Positions 1-63,242 of a DNA stretch of 64,000 bases are shown here, piece after piece. The notes under the pieces are model-generated. The model worked only from the letters and a program-made list of their open reading frames with translations, searched no databases and was not told the DNA's origin. The DNA comes from Nemertoderma westbladi (Eukaryota > Xenacoelomorpha > Nemertodermatida > Nemertodermatidae). The stretch spans positions 1-64,000 of the forward strand of contig JAUCBJ010004967.1 in the NCBI GenBank assembly GCA_032718475.1, read 5' to 3'. A program made the position numbers and the translations under genes. Numbering within the stretch: the stretch's first letter is position 1; each line of letters opens with the position of its first letter.

Positions 1-17
1 GCATTGCAGCTGCATTT

Positions 18-1497
18 TTAGGAATGCTGTGCCGGCTTGTCGACAAAATTGCACCGCCACAACTCCCTATCACCCATGACATTTGCTAGATCATCCGCAT
101 CTTTAAGGCCAGTGTCCTTTAAGATGCGTCTCAAGAAAGTCATGGGCTGTCCACCATGCTTATTCACTCCATGAGGCTGCCAAAGTACAAGATTATGCAC
201 TGGCTGGTCCTCACGGCGAAAGCAATGTCCTGCAAAGCGGAGGCGATTTTGTTCTAGTGTCAAGCTTGGGGGAACCAATGAGACACCTCCAATGTTATAT
301 AGTGTCTGGTTGGAGATGTGTGCATTGTACTTGACACAATGAACCCGGCGTAGCATTCTTGTGAATGTGCCATCCAGAGATTTGGTATCCTCAGCAATTA
401 GAGCCCAGCATGGACTCCCATAGAGGAGTACTGGAACTACTGCTGCTCTAAATAATCGGACCTTAAGTTTCCGATTAATTCTCGGTGACTTCCAAATCCT
501 GGAAAGCCTATTCAAGGCTGCCCATGCCTTTCCCTTACGTATTCGAAGGTCCTCACCTGACTTCCGGATCCATGATCCCAGGTAAAAGAAGTCGTCCACA
601 TGCTCAAGCATACCATCCTTTGAGCTTATGCTCATCCGATCAGAGACTTGCTGAGGACTTTCAAAGTTAACTGTCATAATTTTGGTCTTTCTGGAGTTAA
701 TAAAAAGACCAACACTAGAAGCAGCATGTTCTAATGAGCTGAGGAGCCGTTGGGCTCCCTCTAATGATTCTGAGAGTACTCTTAAGTCATCAGCAAAGTC
801 TAGATCAGTTAGGTACTTGGCAGGATTTCCTCGACTTCTGGAGCCAGTAGGTGGAGTTATCATCACCCCATCATCATTATGATGATCTAAGGACATGCGT
901 AGAACATAGTCAACCACAATAATGAACAAGAATGGTGCAAGTGTGTCTCCTTGGAGGACGCCCCATAACACTTCAAATGGTTCTGTGTCACCGTCAACAG
1001 TAGACACAAATGTTGTCGAACCATCGTATACTGATCTGATTGCTGCAATAATTTCATCAGGAATCCCATATAATGAAAGTATGCTGAACATACGTGAGCG
1101 AGAGACTGAATCAAAGGCCTTGAAGAAGTCAACAAAGATAACAGCCAGATGCCTGTCTTTCTTTTTTGATAATTCTTCAATTATCCTTCTAAGTGCAAAA
1201 ATGGGCTCCATGGTCCCACGACCTTTACGGAACCCATTCTGATTTCCACGGAGCAGTCTCTCAATGGGATCCCTGATGCGATTTAATAGAATCCTATTGT
1301 ATAGCTTTGCAGCAATCGAGATCAATGAGATTCCCCGAAAAGAACCATAGAGTGTTAGGTTGCCCTTCTTGGGAACTGGCACCAACTTATTTGTTTTCAT
1401 TTCTTGTGGGACTCTTGTTGTTCGGTACATGTCTACTATGATGGGATAGATGAGCTTTAAACACTCAGGTATTTTAAAGACCTCAGGGGGAACACCA
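18..1497 (-). mobile_element. RTE-like non-LTR retrotransposon, reverse transcriptase C-terminal part (5'-truncated)
   Basis: A 470-residue open frame (1430 down to 18) continues upstream by homology to about 1497. It carries the RT palm motifs in order: FVDFFKAFDSVSR (motif A), GVLQGDTLAPFLF (motif B) and DLDFADD (motif C with the catalytic FADD), then a thumb region and a C-terminal stretch RLRFAGHCFRRED typical of RTE-like LINEs. No endonuclease domain is present, so it is 5'-truncated at a sharp break near 1497. The palm is intact, which suggests fairly recent insertion. Two other pieces of the same family lie in introns at about 41940-42262 (minus) and 52290-53820 (plus). The RTE assignment is from motif resemblance; LINE RT identity is firm. 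Confidence 0.88.
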
Positions 1498-1552
1498 TAG
1501 CGACACCATCTTTCTGACAGACGTAGTTGCCATGGTGATCTAGGAATACGAC

Positions 1553-1597
1553 ATCCTTGGTGGCTAACAGCATCTTATGCTGTTAACCACCAAGGAT
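1553..1597. repeat. Near-perfect 45-nt hairpin between two TE fragments
   Basis: Two 21-nt arms (ATCCTTGGTGGCTAACAGCA and one more base) pair with a single mismatch around a 3-nt loop. It lies between the broken 5' edge of the minus-strand LINE and the Penelope-like fragment. Confidence 0.75.
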
Positions 1598-1609
1598 CGC
1601 TGCGGGCAC

Positions 1610-2440
1610 CAAGCTCAGTGATAGGTATATCGATGACGTACTTAGTATTGGCAGTAACGACCCCACTGAGAAGTTGAGAGAGGTCAATGCCATCCATCCC
1701 AATCTTAGGTTGAGATGGAGGAGGGGGGGCGCTTGTCCTTTCTTGATTTGGTTGTCACTCGGGTTGACTATGCTCTTTCGACAGCGTGGTACTGCAAGCC
1801 TACAGATACTGGGCTCGTTCTCAATGCCACTTCGTATGCCCGTGAGTCTTACAAACGCGGTGTAGTTTGTGGTATATTTATTTCATCGCATCTTTAATGC
1901 CAGTATGGGTGGGGATGGTTCCCAACTCTATACCGGTATTGGGGATGCTAAGAATATTCTTAGCAATAACCAATATACTGATACGATGTTCGAGCATGAG
2001 CTAGCCGTAGTTCAAGCCGCTAAGGGGCGTGCAGACAGTGGTTCTGGGGGCGAGGCACCAACAGCTGTCCCCACCAAGGTCATTGACACGGTTGACCAGG
2101 CAGCTTCTGATTATTCCAAGCCTATTATCTGTAAGTTCGAGTACCGAGGTCGGGCAACTGATCTGTTTGTTCGAAAGTTACGTGGTCTTATACAAAGGTC
2201 TTGCACACGGCCGGTTCGGTTTGTTTTTACAACATCTAAACTGCACCAGTCACTCCCATCTCTCAAACACCCCCATCCCGGAAATCCTTGCGTCTAACGT
2301 CGTTTACTCTTTCTCTTGTCCCTCTTGTCACAGCATTCTTAATGCATGCCTTCAGTTGCGGGGCGAAACCTACCGATCAGCTGGCTGCCATCAGCTGATC
2401 ACTGATTGCATGCAACGTCTACGTCTTGTTGCTTTTTAGT
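1610..2440 (+). mobile_element. Penelope-like element fragment, RT C-terminal half with start of GIY-YIG region (degenerate)
   Basis: Translations in changing frames give RYIDDVLSIGSND, the YIDD catalytic motif of Penelope-like RTs. They continue with FLDLVVTR, YCKPTDTGLVLNATSY and YKRGVV, then CKFEYRGRA, SNVVYSFSCPSC and RGETYRS, matching the order of the RT end and the beginning of a GIY-YIG-type endonuclease linker. At least two frameshifts and several stops break it. The family call rests on this ordered motif set; no terminal repeat was recognised. Confidence 0.7.
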
Positions 2441-2741
2441 TTTTTACTTGCTTTGGTACTGACATACCTACCAGTAAGTTTTTTACTTAACGTGCTTGAT
2501 TAATAAATCCACGAAGCTAAGGAATATCAACTACTTTCGCTAAGAAATATTTTCCTTAGCTGAGATCGTGTATTCATAGTGGGCTATTTTACTTGTATGG
2601 GGCAGATTTGGTTTTTTTTATAGGCAAAAAAACTAGCGTTTAAAAGTACCCTGAAACTTTGCATGTATATTGTATATACTACTCATCAAGGCGCATCGTG
2701 TGGGATGGGTCTCATATCCAGGAAAACTATAATACATATCA

Positions 2742-3985
2742 TTCTCAACTCAACTATAAGGTCCATAGTAGAGCCGATTGAGGTTAAATAGAAAATCCAG
2801 TTACGTTGGCAACCGGGCTAAACAGATGTTAAAATTTATGAAATGTTTATTTGAAGCCAAAGGTTAAAGTGTTATTATAACTTGGGACCAATCCCTCACT
2901 ATATAACTTATTCTGCGTCCGAAATAGATTGTTCTATTTTGCAGTTACCATGACAACCGCTGAAAACAGATGTTTTTATACAAAAACTACTCATTTGGAC
3001 ATAGAATCATAAAATAAGAACATAAAATTTCACGAAACTGGGTATGTGTTATCTGGACCACTAGTTGGAACTTTTAGTGAAACTCAAAACATTCCAGAAA
3101 TATATAGTTGCCATGGTAACTGTAGTTTATTGAAGTCTATATCATTCATGTCTATATTCATAACTCTATTTGTAGCAAAACTGTAATATATATAAACTTG
3201 GGTTTTCTCAACTCAACTATAAGGGCCATAGTCGAGCAGATTGAGGTATATTAAAAAATCCTGTAACCATGGCAACCAGGCTAAACAGATGTTCAAATGT
3301 AAAAAATGATAATTTTAAGCAAAAGTTAAAGGTATTATGACATGGGACCAATCCCTACCTCTTCTATATAACTTATTCTGCATCCGAATTACGTTGTTCT
3401 ATTTTTCAGTTTCCATGGCAACCGCTGAAAACAGATGTTTGGACACAAAAATTGTTCATTTTGTACATAGACTAAACGATAACATTCTCTGAAACTGGGT
3501 ATGTGTTATCTGGACTCCTATTTGGAACATTTTGAAAAACTCAAAACTTCTAGAAATATCTAGTTACCATGGTAACTGGAGTTTATTAAAATCTATTACA
3601 TTAAAGTCTATATTATTAACTCTATTTGTACAACAACCACAATAGATCGAAACTTGAAGTTTTTCAACTCAATTATAAGGACAATAGTTGCGCTTATTGA
3701 GGTCAATTAGAAAATGCAGTTACCAGGCAACCAGGCTAAATAGATGTTCAAATTTATAAAATAATCACTTAAGCCAAAACATTAAGATATTACGACTTGG
3801 GACCAACCCCTACCCCCACTATATCACTTATTCTGCATCCAATTAACGTTTTTATATTTATCAGTTTCCAAGACAACCACTGCAAACTGATGTTTTAACA
3901 AATACATCATTAATTTTGGACATCAACTACTCAATGAAACTTCCTTGAAGTCAATTTGTGTCACGGAACTACAAACTGGATCAAT
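2742..3985. repeat. ~460-bp tandem repeat, about 2.7 diverged copies
   Basis: The segment CTCAACTCAACTATAAG recurs ending at 2760, at 3223 and (with one change) at 3679, giving periods of 463 and 456 bp. Shared internal blocks include CTTGGGACCAATCCCT, ACTTATTCTGC and ACTGGGTATGTGTTATCTGG. Copies differ by point changes and small indels. The block has no coding potential. Confidence 0.75.
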
Positions 3986-4049
3986 AGATATATTGGATAG
4001 GAATACCGTTGCTGCCCACCAACTCATAAAATAAAAACACGTTCTAGAA

Positions 4050-4760
4050 TTTTGTGTATTTGTTAAATATAATAAATGCGGACGACCTCGTCATCATGGG
4101 CGATTCCATCAGCGAGGTCCAGCAAAGCTTAAATAGACTGTTGGACTACTCCATCGACAACCATATTATGAAGGTCAACAATACAAAGACCAAAGCAATG
4201 AAATTTAGACGAGGGGGAAGAATGATAAACTCTACCATGGAGTGACCTTGGAATTTGTAAACAAATTTGAATACCTGGAGGTCGTTTTATCCGTGAAGAA
4301 TGGATCATCCGCACATTATCAACACCTCTATAATAAAAAGGATAGCTTGCGTCATGAGACTGGCATCTTCAACACCTTTCACGTCACTATCCAAGGAATC
4401 TGCCAGGAGACTATGGGTAAGTATTGTTTATCCAACCATCGCCTATGGAACAAACATCTTTACCGACGATGCCACAACTGGAACACATACAACGGACCCG
4501 TGCTCTACACTGGAAAGCCTGGAGCGGCGTTTCGAAGTTTGCATCTTCCTCTGCGATTCTTAACTATATAGACAACCATGAACCACATGACTTGGACCTC
4601 AGCAAATTATCCGGGTCTAGGAGACGAACGGCTGCACTACTTATATATCCAAAGGATTTCAACATAATCTGTGCTCGTTAGAAAATTGTGAGGCCAACAG
4701 ATAAATACATATGCTGGCTATGTCACTCAACTGCTTCCTCTACTTCGCACTATAATAACT
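4050..4760 (+). mobile_element. Degenerate LINE reverse transcriptase fragment with terminal CCHC-like motif
   Basis: The translation reads NADDLVIMGDS (degraded YADD motif), then SLNRLLDYSIDNH and KVNNTKTKAMKFRRGGR, as in LINE RT palm and thumb regions. After a frameshift near 4245 it gives FVNKFEYLEVVLS, IIKRIACVMRLASS and LWVSIVYPTIAYGTN. A closing CWLCHSTASSTSHYNNC (about 4707-4760) has the spacing of a C-terminal LINE zinc knuckle. It is a different family from the element at 18-1497. Confidence 0.65.
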
Positions 4761-4956
4761 GTGGAAAAATACCAAAATTACCGCGTTTTGAAACGGCGGC
4801 ATTTCTTAACAAATTCCAACGACCCTTCAAATGGCACTTCCTTTTAGGGTTTTAAACTCGATATATCTTTTATTTATTCTAATTACACCCACTGACTCTT
4901 AGAACTTTTATACCGTTAGTGTTTTATTTTAATGTCCTAAATTTTTATTTTATGTA

Positions 4957-5400
4957 ATGCCCTTCAGTTTCGACATGGTGCGAAATAAACCGAATCTAAG
5001 AGTTTCAAATAGAATAAATGGCCTACAGCGAATGATCGTTTTTCAATCACTGAACGCCTATATCATATCTCAGCTGTTTCTCAATGAAACTCAGATATTG
5101 TTACATATTTTGAATCCTTGCAACGCAAGCTTTCCAATGATATGGAAAAATTACGACTAATGTGAAGAATGGCCACGATACGGAGGGTACGATTTCGCAA
5201 AAGACACTTTTTTTAAAACGTTTATTAATAAATTTAAAGGCGAAATCGAAAATTTCGGTTTCATGGGGTCAACGACGGTGAGTGGAACTAGTTGTGTTTC
5301 AAATTTCAAGCAATATGATAAAGATTTGTAGAAAAATTTGGGGGGGGGGGTCCGTGTCATCAGAATATGACACTATATTACGGTTCATGGTGAAATAAAA
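4957..5400. mobile_element. Half of a foldback element related to the one at 33323-34199
   Basis: The blocks ATCTCAGCTGTTTCTCAA, GAATCCTTGCA, AGATTTGTAGAAAAATTTGG followed by a long G run, and CACTATATT occur in the same order as in the right half of the element at 33323-34199. No inverted partner arm is visible here, so this is a solo arm or a truncated copy. No protein coding is supported. Confidence 0.5.
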
Positions 5401-6573
5401 TACCTGATACACCGAACTTTCCAAAGGCTTCTCGGACTCTTATTGAAAAAGATGCACGCTTGTATGTAATTAAGTCGGGGAGACGAACTATCTCTAATCA
5501 CATTCAAACTCATTAAGGTTTGTAGAAAATTGAGTGGAATATTTTCCCAATAGACAACTCCCCCTGGAATGGGATAAATCCCATTGCCTAATGTTGATAG
5601 TCATATCTGAAGTTTTATCATAAAAATATCAGCATCACTAACCATTAATATAATGCTTCAGCGACCGAAGCGAATAGAAGAACAACTACTTGATTACAAA
5701 AGCTCTCAACCGTGAACAAAACACAAAACAACTCTACTCCCTCTAGTTAAGTCGACACCCTTAAAAGCATTTAGAAACGAGCTCTTTTACTCAACTAAAG
5801 GACTTCTGCGTGTTACAAATCAAAATTACATTTATAACCAGAGAAACTGAAGATTACCCTCTTGTAGATAAGCAATGAATTCACCTTCTATCCTGGAACT
5901 AACTAACTGACTAACCAATCCAGCCTGATTTCAAATTCCCTTCGGTAAATAAATTGTGTTAAGTTCCATATTGAAATTAATTATGTACTAGCTAACTTAC
6001 TAACTACTTTATACTCGCCCACCCCCTGAACGGGTTCACGCCCACACAGTTTCTTGGGTCCCTAATTAATTTCCCCGCTTGGCCTAAGGCCATGGATTAG
6101 CAACTACGTAACCTTACAAATGTACTTGATTGAGAATGAAAATGCGTAGGTCTTCTTCCATTCTTCAACAACAAAGCCTTCATCAATTCTAGGTCAGTAT
6201 CGCAGGCCTATTACCTAAACATATAGCCTCATTGTGGCACTATTGTATTGCTGAAATCATATTTTTTTTAAGGAAAATCATTAATCACGCTGAAGGATTT
6301 TGAATACGGCGACAGATTTCGATTTCCTTAGGAAACCTTCTTCAATAAAACAATCCAACTGCAATCGACGAATTAGTTCAGTTGAATCGGCTCCTAACGG
6401 AGTGGATTGCGCCAGATGTGGGTAGGAAACTTTCTTAAAAGTTTGAAGACAATACGAATTTAACATGTAGAAGAACATATTCTTTAGAAATTTTAGTCAC
6501 CAGATTGCCCGAGATTTTCCAATGGATTGATCTCGCATAATGAGTTGCGAAATATGTCGTAATTCTGTCCCTT
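5401..6573. other. Non-coding upstream region, no feature recognised
   Basis: About 1.2 kb of AT-rich sequence with many stops in all frames. I see no domain-bearing frame, tandem repeat or RNA gene. It lies directly upstream of the candidate promoter of the large secreted-protein gene. Confidence 0.5.
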
Positions 6574-6581
6574 TATAAAAG
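6574..6581 (+). promoter_or_regulatory. Candidate TATA box
   Basis: TATAAAAG matches the metazoan TATA consensus and sits 204 bp upstream of the first ATG of the signal-peptide exon. A start site about 30 bp downstream would give a 5' UTR near 180 nt. This is inference: AT-rich sequence makes chance matches common, and no transcript data are available. Confidence 0.4.
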
Positions 6582-6784
6582 CAAAATTACATCCATTCAT
6601 TTACTCTTTCTCCAAAGAGTACCGTACCACAGTTCTTACGTTCTTTTAATCGACTCTTAAAAAGTATCGTACAATATCTTAAACTGTATTTATTTATCAT
6701 TGCTTCATAACAGAGTTTTTAACATTTATCAGACCTGAACGTTCAAGCCTTTTGAATACGGCAGAATACTGCCTTTCTGCCATA

Positions 6785-58343
<51,559 letters not shown>

Positions 58344-59280
58344 GTTAGTTTATGTATACAGTACGTAGTACATAATCATCATTTGTCTAGGTTAACAAGA
58401 ACTTTTATAAAATATGAATTTAATTGATTCAGTATTTTTCCGGTTAACATAGAAAACAATGCCACTTTGAGGATAAATAAATGGTTAATTAATTAATTGA
58501 TCAGTCCACAAAAAACAATACTATTTAATTGAGTTAAACAAGTTAAAGTTAAAATCCGCAGGAATTATGTTATAACATTTAAACTTAATTATTCTGTAAA
58601 AAAGCAGTGAGTTATAAAAGTTACCAATAACTTAGAGACAGGGGGGAAACTCGGCGCAAAACCCTGCCCTTATATCTTGCTGGTTATCGCTTGGTAGTTT
58701 AGCCCGTTGTTATACTAGCTTAGGTATATTAGTGCAATACACACCGTGTATGTTACACTGCTTCCCTGTAGGAAGGCTGCCCCATGGCCCTGCTTTCTGT
58801 ATCTGCCAATAGGATTTGAGTTGGTTTTGATTTCGACTTATCACAGATCTACTGAACTGATTTTCCTATCTGTATGCTCATTTTCTGTGATAGGTGAAAT
58901 CTTTTGTAAAATAAGGGTAACTAGTATTCTTCTTTTATTATTCTTAGTATTCTACCTTATTCTTAACGTGTTTTGCATTAGTAATCTCTGTATTAAATGA
59001 TTTCTCTACAACTTTACTTTGAACCGATCTGGAGATACCCTATGTAGCTATGTAACTGAACTTATTTCAATATACGTAACTTGACAATAATTATAACTCC
59101 GTCTTTTCACGATTAAATAATGAAATAACGATCCTGACAAAAACTCGAAATCACAAAGCCTATTCTGTTGTTTACATTGTGGTTCTGATGCCGGGAAACC
59201 TGGTATAAAGGTTTCCACGTCACAGATTATCCTTACTCTCGGAGTATCCACAATCCATCGCTGGACAGTTCAACTATCCG

Positions 59281-62106
59281 TTGCCTTCTCTCGATATGTC
59301 GGATGCAGAGTCTGACATCATTAGTGGAGCCACGTCGGGTGGTCTCCCCGCCAAAGGGAATGGTTCGCTTCATGGTAGTCTGAGCTCTCCTCGACTCGGC
59401 GATGGAACTCCGATGGTGAGGATAAATCTCGACTTGAACCCCCTGGAATCCCGACCCGGTTCGAGTGATACCAGTACGGTGGGTTTCGATACCGCGAACC
59501 TAGAGGAGGACCCTGGTATTGCATTCTATCCTGCGGATGATTATCCCTGCAGTTACCGAATGCCCGTGATCCATCCGGTTGAAAGATGTGAAGATTACTC
59601 GAACCAATACCAAGCGGAGGCTCACTTGTTTGGCTGCCAAGCTTCATTCTCTAGTCGATTCCCGTGGCAGTCGCACCTTAATCCAGGGCTTCCTAGAGGA
59701 ACTCAACGAGGACTTTGACGACTGTGTTCGATCTCACAGTAAGTGTCTTCAGTATCTGGATCCCAGAACCGATTCCAAGAACTCCCAGCCAGGAGAGTGA
59801 CCAACCAGGAGGACTGGTTGGTCACCATCCATGAGGGGTATCAGCACTGTCGGAGTGAAGCTGAAGGTTACCTCGCCTCCCGGAGAGGCGAACCTTCTTC
59901 AGCTAGTGGAAGTAAATCCAAGGTATCCTCCTCGCAATCCCCAGGAGGAGGTATTAACTCCTCGAAGCGACAACTGGAAGAGAAAAGATTAAAACTCTAG
60001 CAGTTCGAAAGGGATCGGGAGCTCCCCGAGAAGGAGCTAGCACTCAACAATAAGAAGCAGCTCCATCACCTCCAGAACAAGGTGGAGCTGCTCGAGTTGT
60101 CTGTGCGTAACGAGGAAATAGAAAACTGGGAGGCCGGAGTTGCGAACCTCAGGGAACGGGTTCTCGCTGATTTCCTTGAGGATGAGGACTCCAACTGGGC
60201 CAGCGGGGTCCAACCGGTTCCCAATTCTCCTCTCGCATCCAGGAGATCGAATCCCTTCCTGGGTCTTCCTTTATCCGATCCAGTGACACAGCTCATGGTT
60301 GAGTCACCCCATTACCTGCATAGTAATGTACCGGTAATTCATGTGTCAGTCAGTTCTGGTACGAGTTCTAATGAAATTACTAGTAATAATATATTACAGA
60401 GTTCATGTCAATCTTGCCCTATTATTGATACAGTGTATAAACCATCTCAATGTAATTCTAGCTTAGCTAATAATACTTTAAGTGATTGTAATATGAATAG
60501 AAAATCTGGTGTTATATTTAGTATCTCCAGCGGTTCATTTGTGCAGTCATTACCGGTACCGATTATTAGTAGTGAAGAATCTGTCCCAGTCAGTAAGGAT
60601 GGTAATAATTTTATAAATATTTCAGTGTCAAAATTTGTAGCTGTAGAACACCCAACCATGGCAACTCTGCCCCGCTTTAACAAGCAAACTATTTTTCCTT
60701 TTGATAGTAATTCAATAAATAATTATAAACCTGTAAGTGACTGTAATAGCACTTTGGCTTTATCTCGCCCTGAGTTTGTACCCCGTGGATTAGCCTCGCC
60801 TAATTCTAATTAGGTTAGCGGATTGGAGGGAGAGTGTGCCCCTGTGAGTTATATGTATGGTGGTCCTACCAATAATAGTGTACATTGTATGTCTGACCCT
60901 GTATATCGCCTGAGCGGCCAACCCTTTGGGGGTCCTGAGAGGTGTCCGGGTCGGCCCATGGTTAACGGGCCGGCTAGTGAGCCAGTAGTGTCAGCCACAT
61001 ATGACCTTCCTTCGTTTTCATCTCGTCCAGTTAATAGACCAAAAGTATCTGGGTGTGTAGATGATTGGATTGACTCTCCTGACTCCGATGACAGAAGTGG
61101 CACACTTTTTGGTGGTCATGGTCCGATAGATTTGCAGGCTCTATTTAAGGTACCAATCGATCCATTTGATGGCTCATCCATTAAATGGCCTGGTTTTATT
61201 TCATCATTCCATGCTTTAGTGCATGATAGAATTCCAAACGACGCAATTTGTCTCTCTATTCTTAGGAATTTATTATCCCCTGAGATTCGTAATAGTGTAG
61301 CTGCTACTATAGATGACCCTACATTGTATTATGAAACATTGAGAGATATTCACAGAATTTATGGTGATAAACATCTCATTGCTTCTAGCCATATTAAACA
61401 GTTTTTTTCTGTCCAAAATGTTAACTCAAGCGATTTCGAGTCATTAAAATCCTTTTCGCTTAAATTGCATGGCTCAGTATCTGCTTTAGATAAATGTGGA
61501 TATAAAGATGACCTTTATTCCGCAAATAATTTAAACGTTTTAGTTGTCAAATTGCCAAACACACTACAACATGAGTGGAGCAAAAAGGTACTTGCAATTC
61601 AACCTGGGCATCCATCTTTAAAGGATTTTGATGACTGGATTTCGTATAAAGTTAGTTGTGGTCGTGCTATGGATTCTATACTTAAAGTTCGTCCCAGTTC
61701 TAATACATCTCAGCCCCAGGTTAAACACAATAATAACCCTAGAATATTGCGTGAGAAATCTAAAGCTGTAACCCCTAAGTCATCTACATTTTCTCCAACA
61801 GTTCTAGCAACAGGAGGAGGACCCTCTAAGCAACTAGAAAGCGAAAAATGTAGTTGCTGCGAACTGTCCCACACTGTAGAAGATTGTGATAAATTAAACA
61901 AATTATCCCTTGCTGAGCGTGCAGAACTAGTGTGTGAAAAGGGCATATGCTTTGTGTGTTTAAAAACTCAGCACCGAGCAGCCGACTGTTCCATAAAAGA
62001 ACCATGTAAAGCCCCATCTAGGTGTAAGAAAAGGCATCATACATTATTGCATGATGCTCCTCCAGTTTACAGCCAAATTCTGGAGAACAGAATCATTTGG
62101 TGTTAA
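59281..62106 (+). pseudogene. BEL/Pao Gag (two in-frame stops, two frameshifts)
   Basis: One reading frame runs from 59743 to 62106, broken only by TAG at 59998 and TAG at 60811. Upstream, 59281-59600 is in the same frame, with an intervening +1-frame stretch (LHSLVDSRG, FLEELNEDFDDCVRSHSKCL). Features: coiled coil NKVELLELSVRNEEIENWEA; the DUF1759-type Gag core (VPIDPFDGSSIKWPGFISSF to about 61680); and a Cys/His region CSCCELSHTVEDC followed by CFVCLKTQHRAADC. Length and order fit BEL/Pao Gag. Confidence 0.85.
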
Positions 62107-63242
62107 CCCTGGTGGTGCTCTACCTCTTTCTAAGAAAGATGCCTTGGCTCTGGAGATGTTGAGAGACACCACTAGTTCCATAGATGGTCGCTATGAGACT
62201 GGCCTATTGTGGCGCTCCCCGTCTGTTTATCTCCCTGATAATTACCAGTCTGCTCTTAGGCGTTTAAAGTCCACTGAGAGACGTGATTCCTCATTAGAAG
62301 TGCGCTATGATGAGATATTGCGAAGCTATATTAGTAAAGGATTCGCAGTCAAAGTTCCACCAGGAGAGCTAGAGGGCCCCCTGGTCATGTTTGGTATTTG
62401 CCCCACCACCCAGTAATTAATCCAAATAAACCCAATAAGAGTTGAATAGTATTCGATGCCTCGGCTCGTTACCCTGGTGTTTCCCTAAATGATAAACTCC
62501 TCCGTGGCCCAGATCTTCTCACCAGTTTAATAAGAGTCTTGTTGCTCTTTCGAAAGAAACATGTGGTGATTTCCGGAGACATTACTGCGATGTACCACCA
62601 AGTAGGAGTGTGGCGTGTAGACCAAGATTGTCTTTGCTTTCTCTGGGGTGGTGTTAAGCGTGATGGCCCACCTGTGGTTTATAGGATGTTGAGACAGATA
62701 TTTGGTGCCATAGACTCCTCGTGCATCTGTATTTAATTATTTATTTCTCCTTCGTACCGCTGAAGATAACAAATCTATATTACCAGATGTAGCCCCCAGA
62801 GTGGCTCGGTGTTTTTATGCTGACAATTATTTCGATTCATGCAATACTGAATCTGAGACGATTGAGCGTGTATCTCAGATGAAAGCACTTCTCTCTTTGG
62901 GGGGAGTTCATCTTGGGCAGTGGGTATCATCATCTCGCCAAGTTTTAGGTTCTGTCCCTTCTTCTGATATTGCAGACCCTTTGTTGAATCTTGATTTGGA
63001 CGAATTACTGGTTGAGAGAGCGTTGGGTGTTCAGTGGAACTGTGGAACAGTGGTTTGTCTTTGAGTGCAAAATTTCAGATTCTGATGCGCCCCCTAGCAG
63101 GTGGATTGTGCTTGCTAAAGTTGCCTCGCTATATGACCCACTGGGGCTTATTTCCCTGGTTGTATTGGTTGCCAAGGTGCTCCTTCAGGATATATGGAGG
63201 CAAGTTACATCGTGGGATACCAATGATACCCTGATAATTTAG
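62080..63242 (+). pseudogene. BEL/Pao reverse transcriptase (frameshifted, catalytic site changed)
   Basis: FWRTESFGVNPGGALPLSKK, YETGLLWRSPSVYLPDN, then after a shift near 62385 WYLPHHPVINPNKPNKS, a TGA stop, IVFDASARYPGVSLNDKLLR, GPDLLTSLIRVLLLFRKKHV. These are diagnostic BEL RT motifs. The catalytic box reads CFYADNYFDS, with Asn in place of the second Asp of YVDD. The aspartic-protease/DUF1758 region normally between Gag and RT is absent. Confidence 0.85.

Noticed and set aside
59998-60813. Two in-frame TAG codons in BEL Gag as programmed readthrough
   Set aside because: Other frameshifts, the missing protease and the changed RT active site point to simple decay.
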